Shown here: positions 43,713 to 57,235 of the stretch, piece after piece
How the letters are laid out: each line of letters begins with the position of its first letter
How positions within the stretch are numbered: the stretch's first letter is position 1
The notes under the pieces: generated by a model
Told to the model about the DNA's origin: nothing
Databases searched by the model: none
What the model saw: the letters and a program-made list of their open reading frames with translations, nothing else
From: Argentina anserina
Lineage: Eukaryota > Streptophyta > Magnoliopsida > Rosales > Rosaceae
Reading direction: 5' to 3'
Length of the DNA: 64,000 nucleotides
NCBI RefSeq assembly: GCF_933775445.1
Contig: NC_065878.1
Span: forward strand, 11,047,395 to 11,111,394
Program-made: the position numbers and the translations under genes

Positions 43713-46700
43713 ATGGCCGTGGTCTCCTCCTCCCTGGAGAGGATCCAAGTCCCGCCGCAGCAGCAGCACCCCGTCGTCGAGCCCTCGCCGTCCCGATTCT
43801 CCACCGACTCCGACGCCGCCTCGTCCTCTCCGCTCGTCTCGTGCTCCGCCGACACTCCTGATCGCTCCGATCCTTCCTTCGCTTCTCCCTGCTCCGCCGA
43901 TCAGGTCCGGCCTCTCTTCTTCTTCTCCTCCTCCTTGTTCTCATTTCCACTTTGCTTCTTACTGCTTCTGTCAAATGTATGCTTTCGAATTCGGTTGCGG
44001 TTGTTGTTGCTAGTTTTCGTGTTGCATTTTGATTTTGTGAGGAGAGATTTAGCTTAGTTCTAGAGAATTAAGCACTTGCTGAAGAAGCGATTTTAGTAAG
44101 AGTGGAGCTTATGAGTGATAATCTATGCTTATGTGTTTAAATTTTGGTTTGATGTGCTTATGAGTTTGCTATGCTTTTTTGATTCTCTAGTCTGCTGCGA
44201 GATTGAGGAGTGAGGAGTATCGGCAGTTGTTTCGGCTTCCACCTGATGAAGTAAGTCAACAAAAGCTTTTATTTTCGGTGATTCGGTGTTTAAATGAAGT
44301 AGATAGAGGAATATGCTTCAGAATCTTGATGCAATTGTTATAAGTGTTTGTCTTTTTCGTGTGCTTATGATATCCTACTGCTCCTGCTTGACTTTTTGAT
44401 GGTCCATTCTGCAAAATTATTATGAAGAAAATTGAGTTGATGAGTAATATCATACAGCACGAGTTAAAATTTACTTATTGGTAAGATCCTACAATGTGAA
44501 TAACAATCCTAATGTTTCGGCAATTACACATTGGAGGTATTGGTGATAGAGGAGTTTGCTTATCTGGTTGTCTTTTGTAGTTGAGTTGGAAGTTATGATA
44601 GAAAGGACCCCCCTGGGGTAAATTATATTAAAATATTTCTTGACAATTGCGAGCAATATAAACAGAATTTGGGGTTTATAAATCACTTGTATGTCAAGGT
44701 GGTTTTGTACAGTTTTGTTACCTTTTGAAACATGTGTACATATGTGGAGGAACAAGCCCTCACATATTGATTCACATATATCTCAGTTTCTAATTCTGGA
44801 GGTTTTAGTGTGCTTGTTAGTTAAGAGAACTTGTGGTATTCTCTTTTCTCACACACCATCACATACTCACACTGAGACTGCTACTCATGGCGTTGAGTAT
44901 GAGTTGTATATGCTATTGGAATATATGTTCGACATTAAACTTGTCTCTCTATTTTATTTTTTACTGTAGGCCCTCATTGAAGATTTCAATTGTGCATTCC
45001 AGGAGAATATACTTATTCAGGTTAGTTTAATGTTTATTCTATAGGCTATCATTCAGAATTTAACTTGGTGTTAAAGTTTATATTCGTGATAGTATTGCAT
45101 CAGCATTCTCTAAATTATTTTACTTTTGATTGCATTAGCATTCTCTAAAGTTTAGTTTCTTTGGTCTAAAGTTCTATTTTCTATTTTCTCTCTAACTTCT
45201 TGATTGAATTGCCATCTTAACTCTCTCTCTCTCTCTCTCTCTCTCTTGTAGGGTCATATGTACCTGTTTGTTCATCACATTTGCTTTTACTCAAATATAT
45301 TTGGATATGAGACAAAGGTATGATCTTCAATTTATGTTCAACTTTTAAGAGATTGAATTTTGGAATTGTTGTATTGAGTATATCAATCACTTGTACATAG
45401 GTTATACAAAAGAGACATTTATGCAAAAGTATACCTATGTAAATTTATGCAAACGATGAAACTTGCTTAGATATTTTGTAGTGAATATTTGAGGAATCTG
45501 TTGGTTGAAAAATATTCCTTTCTTTTTCACAAATGTCGCATATCTCCAAATAATAAATAGATTTAAATGTTGAATTGTTGATAGGTTTTTGTAATGAGTG
45601 TAACTATTCATTTTGACAGTTATTTTTCTAAGAACCTTTAGCACTCTTGGATATTAGAGACAACAAATCTGTTATACATAGCAAATTATTTGATCAAGGG
45701 ATAAAAAATTCATATGGATTGTGCCAGCTTGAAATTTAATCACAAAACCACATGGAATTGATATTGTATGTTTTGATTGCTTTAAAGAAACAATTCTTGG
45801 ATCACACTATAATGAAAATAATAATTGAATAAGTGGTTTGTTTAGGAAAAATTTGTTCTATGTATGTATTTAGTGTTGGAGTTCCTGGCTTATGCCTAAA
45901 AAGGGATAGACTTGTTTCCTGTAGATCCAGACAGTTCCATAAATTGTTCTAAGAGCTTCAAATATGAATCACTTTTTCTGCTCAGTAGTTGCTTCTGGAC
46001 TCGGAAGAATTACTATGATGTACTAACAAGTAAATTCTACTTCAGAAAATTATCCCGTTCCAGGAAGTCACAAGTGTAAGAAGAGCAAAGACGGCAGGGA
46101 TCTTTCCTAATGCCATAGAAATTTTTGCTGGAGACAAAAAGGTAGTGGTAACTGAAGTTCTGAAGTTTATATCTTGTTATACTTTGTGCTGTTGATATCA
46201 CACCCTGGCCTAAACCTTTATTGCTGTCATACAATATTAGGCTCCATGTCTTACATCACTTATTGATATGGCAGTACTTCTTTGCATCGTTTCTATCACG
46301 AGATGAAGCTTATAGAATCATAAATGATGGTTGGGCGCAATGTGTTGATGGTGCCAAAGTGACTACAGAACAGCAGGTAGTAGTGATAAAGATGGTTTTG
46401 TTACAATGTATTTGTTCAAACAACTGCTGTAATGAAGGATGTCATACTGTAATGAACAGCATATAGTGGTTGCAATTTAAGTGTTTTCTCTGCTTAAGTC
46501 TATGATTTTAAACATATCTGTATCGAAATTGCACCTGATTAAGGCATTCAGTAGTATTTTTAAATTTTTTAATTCCTTTGGTCAGGTGCAGCTTACAAAT
46601 CTTGGTCACTGCACCAGTTCGTTATATCTCTCTTGTTTGCTTAGTTAGTGAAAAGGATTGGATGCTTTTTGATAGCCAGACATGATATATGGGGAAAGAT

Positions 46701-49700
46701 ATAAATTGATAGTCCTTATGATTATGATGTCAATCACGATAAAGCAATTAAAGGATAGGAATTTGTTGTGGTAAAAAAAAACGCTTCTCTTAATTTACTT
46801 AACTCTGTGACATGTTAAACTTAATTGTAATGTATCATCAAGCTTTTGCGTGTCTTATGAGCTTTCTATACACAGTTTATCATTTTAAACATCTTTAAGG
46901 TTTGGGTAATCACTTATCTTTATTGCCCTCATAATTGCATCAACTTGCCTCACATGTACTTGATGGAAAAGATGACACGAGTCTAATGGAAAGGGTTGTA
47001 CCCCAGTTGTAAACCTTTCTCATATGCACGTTTCCTTTTCCAGGAATCAATCTCTGAAACTAAAAACCAAGAGAATGGAGCTGTAATTGAAAAAGTGGAG
47101 AGCTCCAATTGCTTAGTTAATGATCTGGATTCTACTGACAGGTACTTCAGTATCATTAGCGATTTGCGCAAATATCTGATTTTTATCACTCAAAAATAAT
47201 TTTTTTTTTGCTTTATGTTGGTCAGGGACACGTATACTCATATTTCAAAAGATTCCGAGCTCCCACCCAAAGTTGAAGACGATTCCGCATTGACATTGCT
47301 TCCAGACCCACAAGGTGTTGTCAGAGAGGATATAAAACCAGTTCTGAACGGTGAACCGTCATCTTCAAGTGATACCATGTTTTGGAAGGAAGAAGATTCT
47401 GATGCCCCAAACAGTATGTTTACTGTATAGCTAGGGTCATCAATGATGTTGCTTCATTTGTCCAAGTCTCAAAGATGAGTTTGCAGATATCTTGGGTCAT
47501 TCCTTTTCGGATTGTGCTATGTTACTGTTGAGTGTTGAGTTTAGATTGGTAACACAAGGTCAGGGTAGTAAACTAGATTTCTTGCAAGTGATGCATCACT
47601 TCATAAGTATGAAATGTTGTGGTCTTTGGACGATGGTGTGTATATGAACGCTTGATTGTGTGCATATTTTTATAGATGGACACAATTGTATTGCACAAGT
47701 CTCTAGGCTATTAATGGTAAATGGGTAGAGGATGAAGTTGGTCATGGGTTCAAAAATTTGGTAAATTGCGTGCAAAGCAATTGTATTGCACAAGTCTCTA
47801 GGCTATTAATGGTAAATGGGTAAGAGGATGAAGCTGGTCATGGGTTTAAAAATTTGGTAAATTGTGTGCAAAGGTTGATTTAGGTAATTTAGTTAAATCA
47901 TCACTGATGTTGTATTCATTAGTTCTAGTTTATGTTTTTATAAATGGAAATTAAGCTGGTTATATGTGACATGCAGTTCCAGACTTTTATACAAAGGTTG
48001 CAGAGTCGCAGTTTCCGGTATTTCATCTTCTTGTCTGCAATCATATATTATGTTTATAATTTCTTTAACTTCATTATAATTACAGTGTGAAGTACGTTCT
48101 TCTGCCTTTAGTTTGACTTGATATCCAAATGTAGATCTTTTAATCTTTAGCTTTCAATGGGTACAAGACATTTCACCTATTGATCACTGTGGTAGCACAA
48201 TCTTGCTTTGACATTGTACTCAAATGAATTTACTGAAGATGTTTGACTGGGATTACCAGTTTTCTGGAAAATATTGAACTATACCATGATATTTTTTTGT
48301 AGTTGTCAAGCACCACTTCTGAATAGTCGCTTGAATTTTAGTTCATGTTTTGTAAGGAACCATAGCATCACCCACAAACACCAACAAATTTGTACAAAGA
48401 TAAAATCTGAAGCCAATAAAAAGTTTCCAAAAAGGCGATGAGAATGATGTGAGTGACTGGAAACATATTGTTAATGGTTGGAAAAAAAATTGGTTTACTG
48501 CTTGAGATATAAGGGTACATCACATTTTTTACTTGAAGAGTCAAATTGACATGTGCAAGGGAAAATTTGTAAATTTCAAATATAGAGGAGAATTGCTTTA
48601 TTTAGAACAAAGGTTGTGTGGGCACTATATTTCAATCATCTTTAGTCTGCATTGTGTTTTTTCTTTCAATAACAAAGCAAGCACTTGTGTAAAGCAATTT
48701 GAATTTTTGCATGTCTTTTGACATGCAGATAACGGTTGAAGACTTCTTTAGATTCTTTTACTCTGATGATGTGTTCAGTGAATCATTCCATCAAAGTTGT
48801 GGAGATAAAGGTAAATGCTATGAATTTGATGAGTTTCTTGTATTTAATTATGTTATCATTGGAGTTTCATGGTGACTACTTTTTGTAGCATGGACACTGT
48901 TCTAATTCTTGCTCTTTGCTTATGTGATACTTTTCAGAGTTCAGGTGCACTTCGTGGCACCCTCATGAAAAGTTTGGACATGCCCGTGATGTTTCATTTC
49001 AGCATCCTATTAAAATCTATTTTGGTATTGCTGCATATCTGCTATATTTAACTTTGTTGGTGGATTATTTTTTATAGTTCAGTCTTTAAGTATGATAAAT
49101 AATGTTTGTGTTGTTATAAAGGTGCAAAATTTGGTAGCTGTCAGGAGCTCCAGAAATTTCGAGTACACAGAAACAGGTTAACATGATGTTGTTTATTGTA
49201 CCATTCATGTTTTTTGAATAGGTTTTGCAGTATAATTTAATTGTAAAAAGAAGGTGAAGTAAAGGGTGGGTTCCATTCCAGTTTGGAAAATTCAGAACTG
49301 GTTTTTGTTGAGCCACATTGCTTGCATGTATTATACTGAATTGAATTGTGATCCATCTACTTTGCTTTTATTTCATTTTATTTTTTGGGTTCTTTCTTTC
49401 CTGTACTTTGCATAGCGGCATGCATAAAATGACATTACCTTATGTAATGACAATAGTGCTCGAAAGATTTTCTGTAATTTTTGTGGTGCTTTTAAATTTT
49501 GGCAGTCATTTAGTTATTGAGACATCACAAGAGATCAATGATGTACCTTATGGAGATTATTTTCGGGTTGAGGTGATCCATTCCTTCCACTTTATTTGTT
49601 AATAATGTCAACTTCCCTTTATTATTTTTGCCACACAGGTCTTTGAAAGTTATCCTAATGATTTATTGATTGTGAATTTGTGAAATATACAGTTTTTGCA

Positions 49701-51808
49701 GATTTGGATCATATTAGTAAATATCTTTATCGAACACTTATTGGTAACTTAATTCACTTATTGCTTTCCTTGTGTCTAATATTAGGGGCTTTGGGATGTG
49801 GAGAGAGATACTAAATCAAAGAACTGCTGCAATCTAAAGATTTACTTGAATGTGGCATTTTCAAAAAGAACTGTTTGGAAAGGTGTGCTCTTGACATCCC
49901 GTGCTTGTTTTGATTTATCATCGTTTTATATTAGTCAACATGAAGCTTAAGATGTGAAATCATGTGAAAGACCTGAGAAATGTTAAAAGTTCCAAAAATG
50001 TATGACCTGGTACGTTCAATGCACAAGGAGTTGGATGTTGTACAAATAAGTATATGCTATGCTATGCATTTAAGTTGTACAGTATTCAGAAATTGAAAGA
50101 TACGATAATACAGATGACATCACAGTTTAGAAAGGTTATAAAGATGTCTAATTGTGTCAGGAATTGGAATTTAATTCTATGTGAGATTATTTGGTTCATG
50201 ATAAGTTTAGCAAATTTATTTTCAGCTCATGAGTAAACTTTGATTCTTAAGAAACATACTAAAGTGTAGAGCAAGACGGTACCTATTAAAGTGTGAGAAA
50301 AATTTAGTTTACTAAGTTCTGATCACTCTGATTCATTAGTTCCTTTTGTTCACTAAGAAGTGCAAATTGTAAATCAATCCCAATTTAATATCTTTTTCCA
50401 GATTAGAGCGATTGTCGGGGATTGGTTAATTCTTCTCAATCAAATATAGTTGGGGTTCTCGATTCTTTTGCTTTCACGGTGAATGGTATTTTTATTGTTA
50501 CTCTAATGAGTGTTACAGAACCATAATTAGAGTCGGCTCATTTATGGATCTATGTTATTATATCTTGCATATCTTTATGAGGTGTCATTAGATTTATGTT
50601 AAATAATTAAAGTTTTACAATGTAAATAACCTGTGTATAAGACTGTTGGCCCTCATGATTACATGTTCACTTTCTGAAACCATGTATATGTGTTTGCCAA
50701 ACAGTCTTGACCTTGTCAGTTTAAGAAGTTTAATCTTGATCTGATGGGAAGTCCCGTGTTCACACAGGAAAGATAGTGCAGTCTACCTTGGAAGAATGTC
50801 GAGAGGTTTTTGCTACCTGGATCAACATGGTAACATCTATTCCTTTATCTACTGATTGGTTGATGCAACCATGTCAAATGTGGAGCTCGTCTTAGTGTTA
50901 GTATTGACCAAAGAGTGCGTGCACGTTCAATGTCTTTTTTGTCTTTTTTCAGGCACATGAATTGTTGAAGAAGAAAGATCTTGAAAAATCAGAAGGTTAG
51001 ACTACTGTACACACATAAATGGACTTGTTATTGCAAATATAATACAATCAATTAGGGTAGTGCAATTATTTTTTAGTTTACTAACAGGTTGGTTCATGAA
51101 ACTATTAATAAATCAGAGAGTTTTCCTACAGTTAGCATGGTTCAGAAATGTGAAGTTCGTCCTTCAGAGGAACCTAGTGATCACACTAGCATGCAACAGA
51201 TACCTGCATCCATAAGCCCTAAGCAGCAAGTCAGCAGTCAATTTCAAAAAAGTCCAAGTGATAATGACTCTCATACCACATTATTGGGAGGTTATATGAT
51301 GAAATTAGGGTCATCTTTGAGGAGTCAAAGCCGTCTTTCACTGATCATAGTTGTCATTGTTGCTGTGATATTCATAATGCAGGTATGTACTCTCTTATTA
51401 ATCTGCAATTACATGCCAAACAATGAGATAGAGTAACCAAGAACATGTATACCGTTGTAATTCTGTAAATGGAGTGGTGTTGAGGGTTTATGTCTGAAGA
51501 AAAGTTGGGAGGGTTCAATCTTAAGGGGATTTCTTGAGTGTTTTTCTCTTTGATCGTAGTTGAGCATACTTGCGCTACTAGTCAGACCCCAACATATCCA
51601 TGTGCACTCTCCTGTGGACTACACGAGTGGGGTGGGTGGTGCCATAGGTGGAAGATCTTCTGAAGTTATTACTTGGCTGGAGAAGCGAGTTCACACCCTT
51701 AAAGACGATATGAACCTGGTTGAAGCTCGGCTAGAGAGCATGCGACGTGAGCATGCTCTCCTAAAAGCTCAACTTGAAGATTTCAAGCATCTTGGTAAAC
51801 ATAAATAA
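43713..51808 (+). CDS. VAD1: VAD1-like GRAM and VASt domain membrane protein, intact
   Basis: Eighteen coding exons join in frame to 628 residues (Arabidopsis VAD1 is about 600): 43713-43904, 44191-44250, 44970-45020, 45252-45317, 46046-46141, 46275-46376, 47044-47141, 47226-47413, 47977-48017, 48729-48810, 48938-49024, 49122-49176, 49506-49572, 49786-49882, 50768-50829, 50953-50995, 51132-51382 and 51560-51808. A serine/proline-rich start is followed by the GRAM domain (~70-190: EEYRQLFRLPPDE, GHMYLFVHHICFYSNIFGYE, AGIFPNAIEIF). After a variable acidic linker comes the VASt/START-like sterol-binding domain (~295-450: FRCTSWHPHEKFGHARDVSF, HLVIETSQEINDVPYGDYFR, AFSKRTVWKGKIVQSTLEEC). A membrane segment (~532-554, LIIVVIVAVIFIMQLSILAL) and a coiled coil (~580-620) close the protein. 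Relatives limit cell death around the vasculature and are thought to move sterols at ER contact sites; that role is inferred here. Confidence 0.95.
47694..47864. repeat. 85-bp tandem duplication in VAD1 intron 8
   Basis: AATTGTATTGCACAAGTCTC ... AAATTTGGTAAATTG occurs twice, starting at 47694 and 47779, with a handful of differences. Confidence 0.92.
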
Positions 51809-52519
51809 CATCGAGCTGTAAATCCTCATTTCTTTTGGTGATTATATTTTATTATTAAGAAATGTATGTTGTTCCAGTTAGAAAGTTAGCAGCATGTTGT
51901 AATCTAGAACCAATAGGCGTGTATAAAATTTTCTCAAAGCCAATATCTGTTATAGAGAAATACAAATCACTTCTTAATTGCCGAACAGTATTCACTTAGC
52001 AGCCACCCGTACTGCCAAAAAGTAGGAAAGAATAATCTCTTTTTTTTTTCTGTTTATTCAAGTAACCCTTCCATTTAGATGCGAAGGAACCAATTCATGT
52101 AGTCAATTGTCAATATGTTAGTTGATGCATCCTACGATACCTCCCTCCATCTTACACCATTAATACAAAATTTGAAATTAGGTGGATCAGAGGGGTCACC
52201 AAGCTTCAATTCCGGTGATCCGGTCACTCTGGTGCACAAAAGGTAGAAGGGTACGTTGTCATTTATAAACTCGTCAAAATCAATTTGCAAGGTTTACATA
52301 TGTGAAAGTGAGTGATCGATTCGATGGAGTCGCAATTTCACTTGAATATATGCAAATGGCCATTATTGCACGCCTTCGATCGAGTCACAAGTTCACTACT
52401 AGGCTTAATGGTTGAAACTCAAATGTAAACACCAAAACCCGCCCCCACGTACATGATTAGTATCCTTACAAGTTTTCTCCGAGTAATATGTTAAGGTGTT
52501 AAGGTGCTTGGATTGACAA
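51809..52519. other. VAD1 3'UTR and spacer
   Basis: The first ~200 bp after the VAD1 stop should be its 3'UTR (AATAAA-like AT-rich sequence). The rest up to the hAT element shows no gene. Confidence 0.45.
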
Positions 52520-53114
52520 CAGGGCTAGCCCTGGGGCTAGGCCTAGCAGGCGGCTGCTTAGAGCCCCCAACCCATGTAGGCCGCCGAAAAAAAATAAGGC
52601 GGTTATATTTTTTAGTTAAAAATAATATTATATATATGATTAAGGTGAAGTAGAAAGTTTTAGGTTTTTAAAATTTTTCTTTGCGGCTGTGACTCTGCGA
52701 GTTTTAGTGAATTCTTCTCAGTTTCATACAGCCATACTTTGATCTTATTATTTTGTTGGCTATATCCATAATTATTTTTATCTTATTTTAATTGTTCATT
52801 ATTTGCTTCTCCATGAAAAATAATTTTTTTTAGTTTCCAACATATTTGGGAATTGGGCAATAGAGAAAGAACAATTTCAATTCAACTATTTAGCTTGATT
52901 TATTCCCTAACAGTCGTATGAAGAGGGCTCCTTTTTGGTTTTTTTTTGTTAAAAAACAATTATTAAATTCAACTTGTGGGTAAATCTTGTCTGCAGATTT
53001 TAATTTACAAACTATGTTGCGTTCGTAGAAAAAAATATTGTGACTATATTAAAAGGTAAGGAGCCCCATCTTTTCGCTCCGCCTATAGCCCCGAAAATCT
53101 CAAGGCCGGCACTA
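52520..53114. mobile_element. Non-autonomous hAT element
   Basis: It begins CAGGGCTAGCCCTGGGGC and ends GGCCGGCACTA, imperfect inverted ends of the common plant CAGGGCCGGCCCTG type. An exact 8-bp duplication ATTGACAA flanks it (52512-52519 and 53115-53122). The interior is AT-rich and non-coding. Confidence 0.9.
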
Positions 53115-53122
53115 ATTGACAA

Positions 53123-55326
53123 CAACCCCGATTTATAATGCAGAAGAGTAAGGCTACTGGCTACAACGGCACTTGGCCTTCAATGGTTGTGAAAACCACC
53201 GACCTCTAAATCTAAAAGATCAATTGAATTCTAGACTTGTAATCGAAAACCCTTCTTTTGTATCTAACTCTTCGTATGTTACACATTTTCCATATTTTGT
53301 GTGTGCATAGAGGGTATAGGTTGAAGTCGTGAAGATAAAGGCCCCTCCTTTGATAGTGGAACATCATCAAATTGAGTCTTCAAAATTTTGAAGTGTTGCA
53401 CTCGTTCTAACGGTCCCATGTTCACATCAACTGATTTGATATCTTTTGTTTCAAATATGTAATATATATACATACATACATATATATTGGCTCTTTTAAA
53501 ATAAAAATAGAGATTTGTAACGGCGCTAAATCCAGATGTTAGTTGGGTTCAGGCGAATTGCCAGCCGTTCATAATGTTCTTGAATTGGTGGATTGTCTCT
53601 CTCAAATATAAATAACATTTTTCAAGGAAAAAAAAAAGATGTTTAACGAGCTAGCTAGATTGCAAGTTTTCATTCTCTATATGTACACCTCATCAAAATT
53701 GTAAGGTTTTTCTTTCTTTGGCCTGAACTGTTATTGTTCTTAACCAAGAGCAAAATGGACAGAGTACGATAGTTGCTAAAAGCTGCGGCGCGTGCTATAT
53801 TTGGCCATGATATATATTGGACTAAATAGGTAAATTTCCCAATCAATCCAACTGTCTTAATTCTCTTAAGAGTAGCTTCTAGTTCTTGGCCTACCAATGG
53901 TTATCCAATAAAACAAAGATGATAAGCCATGCAACGTTATATTGATGTTGGATTATGATATGTCATAGGAATACCGATGGTTTGGACAGAATTGCAGGAA
54001 GTGGCCGGAAGATGACGAATCTTACTGGGCCTCATAGTTTCTGATGTTGAATGATGGTACGGTGGATTTCCTTGTAAATCTTTTTTGGTAGGGACAAAGG
54101 TTATGCTAGGTTTCGAGCATTATAATCACGAGGTGGAGCAACGTCGACTGAGCAAACAGATGGAGCGGACGAGGGTTTGGTTTTTATTTTGTGCGAAAAA
54201 ACTAGCTAACCTCAAACAGAGACCGAGAGAGCGGACGGTGGTGCCCTAGCTGGTTGGTTATAGCCAATGCTGATCGTCGAGCTCTGGAGGAGAGCTAGCT
54301 AGAGAGAGAACAAGACGAAATGTATATGGAATAATAGAGGATGGGAACAGATGAATCCTTTCAGACCAATCAGTGGTGCAAATTATTACTTGTAATCTTG
54401 TATAATGGCCGGTTTGCTTTGCCCAAAACGGATAAATGAATTCTTGAACTTAAATAAACTATGCTAGCATTAATTATTGATTTCGATAATATTGATCCAT
54501 GACTTGAACGTACGTACATACTAGCAAAATACTCATCTAATTACTTAATTATATAGAACACCAATTCAACTATTCATAGAGCCTGCTGATTTGGGTACGT
54601 AAAATTCGTATTCAGCTATATATAGTTGAAGACGATGTCACTAACAATTGAGAACAGTGTCATCCGGGTACAGAATTAGAGAGTTGATGGATGTGTGTTG
54701 CAGTCGATCCTTCCTTTTGTGAAAACCAACTCAACCTCACAAGTTTCATATATATACAGTATCAAGTTAGAAATCACCTTTCATCCTTCTAATTTAATTA
54801 GCACTATCTTCCCATAATCCCGTTTATGATCTAACACAGTAATTAATTTAGAAAATTACTCTAAATTAAACAATTTTGGTTTAAAACTCATCAGTAGGAG
54901 TCTTCCCCCAGGATTAACTTCAAGGTGCAGCCCGCCCGGTTTTTCGATTCTAGTTTTGTCTCTGGTTTTGCCAACCGGGTTTTAACGTTGCAAACTTGCA
55001 ATTGAAGATAGAGTTAAATTCTGACGATGATGGGTTTCTTTTAGCAGCACCGCCGTTGGTGATGGATCGATCGATGTCCGCACTTTGATCTCTGCGCTAC
55101 TGAACGACTCCATGCACGTATTTGTATGAATGTATGCATGACATGTATATATAGTATCATATGGTATCAAAAGTACGAAATGAGTTGACCTCATTTTACG
55201 TCATTCAACTTCACACTGAAACATACTTTTGCCTCGAATATTAGTTTAGCTATGAACTTTTTTTTTTGGGTCAAAGTTCAGTTATGAACTGGATCTACAT
55301 TACTAGGTCCTAACCTTTATAAGTGC
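53123..55326. other. Spacer; one doubtful short minus-strand ORF
   Basis: No recognised gene. On the minus strand a 43-codon ATG frame (55113-54982, starting MESFSSAEIKVRTSID) lies ~35 bp after a TATATATA stretch (about 55146-55153). I do not recognise it and give it low weight. Confidence 0.35.
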
Positions 55327-55440
55327 AGGGCCGCCCTGTGCTTAACGAGGCCTCAGACGAAAATTAAAAAAAAATAATTAAAAAAATATTTATCACTAAT
55401 TAAATAAAATTTAAGACCCTCACATTCATAATGAAATGTA
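55327..55440. mobile_element. Truncated hAT left end
   Basis: CAGGGCCGCCCTGTGCTTAA at 55327 is a CAGGGCCGSCCTG-type hAT terminus related to that at 52520. The AT-rich sequence after it runs into the pararetrovirus fragment without a right end, so the element was cut off. Confidence 0.5.
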
Positions 55441-55454
55441 TTTTATATTTCATC

Positions 55455-56790
55455 ATGATGTCAACGTTATCTGCCATGTTAAGGTCATCCCTCATTATAG
55501 GGAAGAAGATAGAAAATAGATGGAAAGTCGGATTCAAGAACTACTTGATAAAAGGTTAATCAGACCTTCAAACAATCTGCATCATGCTCCAGCTCTCCTA
55601 GTAAGAAATCATGCGGAACAACTAAGAGGAAAAGCTAGGATGGTCATTGATTACAGAGACGTTAACAAAAAGACCGTTAAAGACGGTTATCAGATAGCTC
55701 AAGTGAGGGTCCTTATAAATTGTCTAAAAGGAGGTAAAATCTTTTCCAAGTTTGATGCTAAATCAGGATTTTGAATCACCACAAAGGGATTATGAATGGC
55801 TGGTTACGTCGTTTGGTCTCAAGGAGGCTCCATCTATTTTCCAAAGGAAGATGGACAACATTTTAAGCCTTATTCAAATTTTTGCATAGTTTATATAGAC
55901 GACATGTTAGTCTTCTCAAGAACTATGAATGAAGATCTGAAGCACCTGGAGCAGGTCTGTAAGCTTATTGTCTAGAAAAGAATCATTTTGGGACAAAAAA
56001 TGATACATTTGGTCAAAGAAGAGATCGACTTTTTGGATAATCATGTTAAAGATGGAGAGATTTGTCTCCAAGAACACATTGTTAAGAAGATCAGCCAATT
56101 CCCAGATCAAATCCCTGATGCAAAATTCTTGCAAAGATTCTTAGAAGTTGTTAACTTTGCTAGAGACTTTATCCCTCAAGTAAGTGGTCTTACTGCTTTA
56201 CTCACACCGAAAACCAGTTCTAAGAAGAAATTGTGCTTTACGGAATACGACAGTAATATTGTCAAAAAGATCAAGAAATTAACCCAAAGTCTACCCACTT
56301 ACAGATGCTTGAAGAATGAGACTTAATCATCTTGCAGACAGATGCAAATGATTATTACTGGGCAGGAGTAATGCTGGCCATGACCCCAGATACCAATCAA
56401 GAAAATATTTGTAAATTCCTATTAGGAAAGTTTAATGCGGAGGAATTAAACTATTCCACTGGGGATAAAGAGGTGTTAGCCTTGATCAAGAGCATTAAAG
56501 GCGCTGAAACATTCCTAAGAAATAAATTTGTAGTTAGAACTGACAACAAAAGAGTTAAAAATTTTAAAAACTACAAATTAACTGATGCATCAGATAGAGG
56601 GAGAGTATCGAGGTGGCAAATGTTTCTATCCCAATATGAATATGATGTGGAAATGATTGCAAGTAAGAAGAACTTCTTACTATACGCTCTTACAAGAGAA
56701 ATGACAACATTTAGAAGAGAAGACGGAGATAAAGATGACAAACGAAATCCTAGGAGCAAGAGATCGGAACCTCAAAAATCTTTGGAATAG
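55455..56790 (+). pseudogene. Caulimovirid reverse transcriptase/RNase H remnant
   Basis: The RT part shows the fingers region (VIDYRDVNKKT near 55640), KIFSKFDAKSGF (55738-55773, followed directly by a stop where the family has Trp) and the catalytic YIDDML box near 55897. RNase H follows (about 56325-56700), with QTDAND (first catalytic Asp), KFNAEELNYSTGDKEVLALI and RTDNKRVKNF; the order RT then RNase H without integrase is that of Caulimoviridae. I count at least four interruptions: a stop before 55520, a stop at 55772, a frameshifted 55775-55900 stretch and stops near 55973 and 56324. It cannot make an active enzyme. Confidence 0.87.
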
Positions 56791-57235
56791 ATACAAAAAA
56801 GGAGACAAGACTGTTGGACCTCTACATGACGGACCAAGCTACCAATTCATTGTGTCTTATGAAGCAGCTGCATCCACTCCGGCTAAGACTGAAGACATGA
56901 TTCAATCAGGGGGTTGGGATCAAAATTCCAAGAAAGGTAATGGAGTTTCTAATGAAGAAGAAAAACTTAGAAAAGAATATTTGTTGTGTCCGAAAGATAC
57001 AACCTTAACGGAGAAGCTATTGGCTTTCAAGCATAAGATCGTTATGAATAATGTTCTACAAGCTTTATATGAGGAAGACGAAGAAATTCTGTTCAAAAGT
57101 CTCAATGTCCTGACAGAAGAATTGTATGGAGTCCATGCAAAAGAAAAAGAAAAGGAAAAAGAAAATTCGAAGGAAGGCGGTGCAATGATCTCAAGTATGT
57201 GGAAGGTCGTGAAAGCGCGCGAGTTCCTATTTTAG
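56735..57235 (+). pseudogene. Pararetrovirus-derived ORF region, function not recognised
   Basis: An open frame overlapping the end of the RNase H frame. It is rich in Lys/Glu (a KEKEKEKENSK run) with a predicted helical middle (EEKLRKEYLLCPKDTTLTEK). Its position after RT/RNase H is where several caulimovirid genera have the transactivator/inclusion-body gene, but I see no clear signature of that family. Confidence 0.45.

Noticed and set aside
43538..43974. Minus-strand Arg/Glu-rich open frames over VAD1 exon 1
   Set aside because: They are antisense to the confirmed first exon and promoter and arise from GC-rich codons.
51077..51131. Frameshift in VAD1 exon 17
   Set aside because: First suspected with the acceptor at 51087; the acceptor at 51131 restores the frame completely, so the gene is intact.
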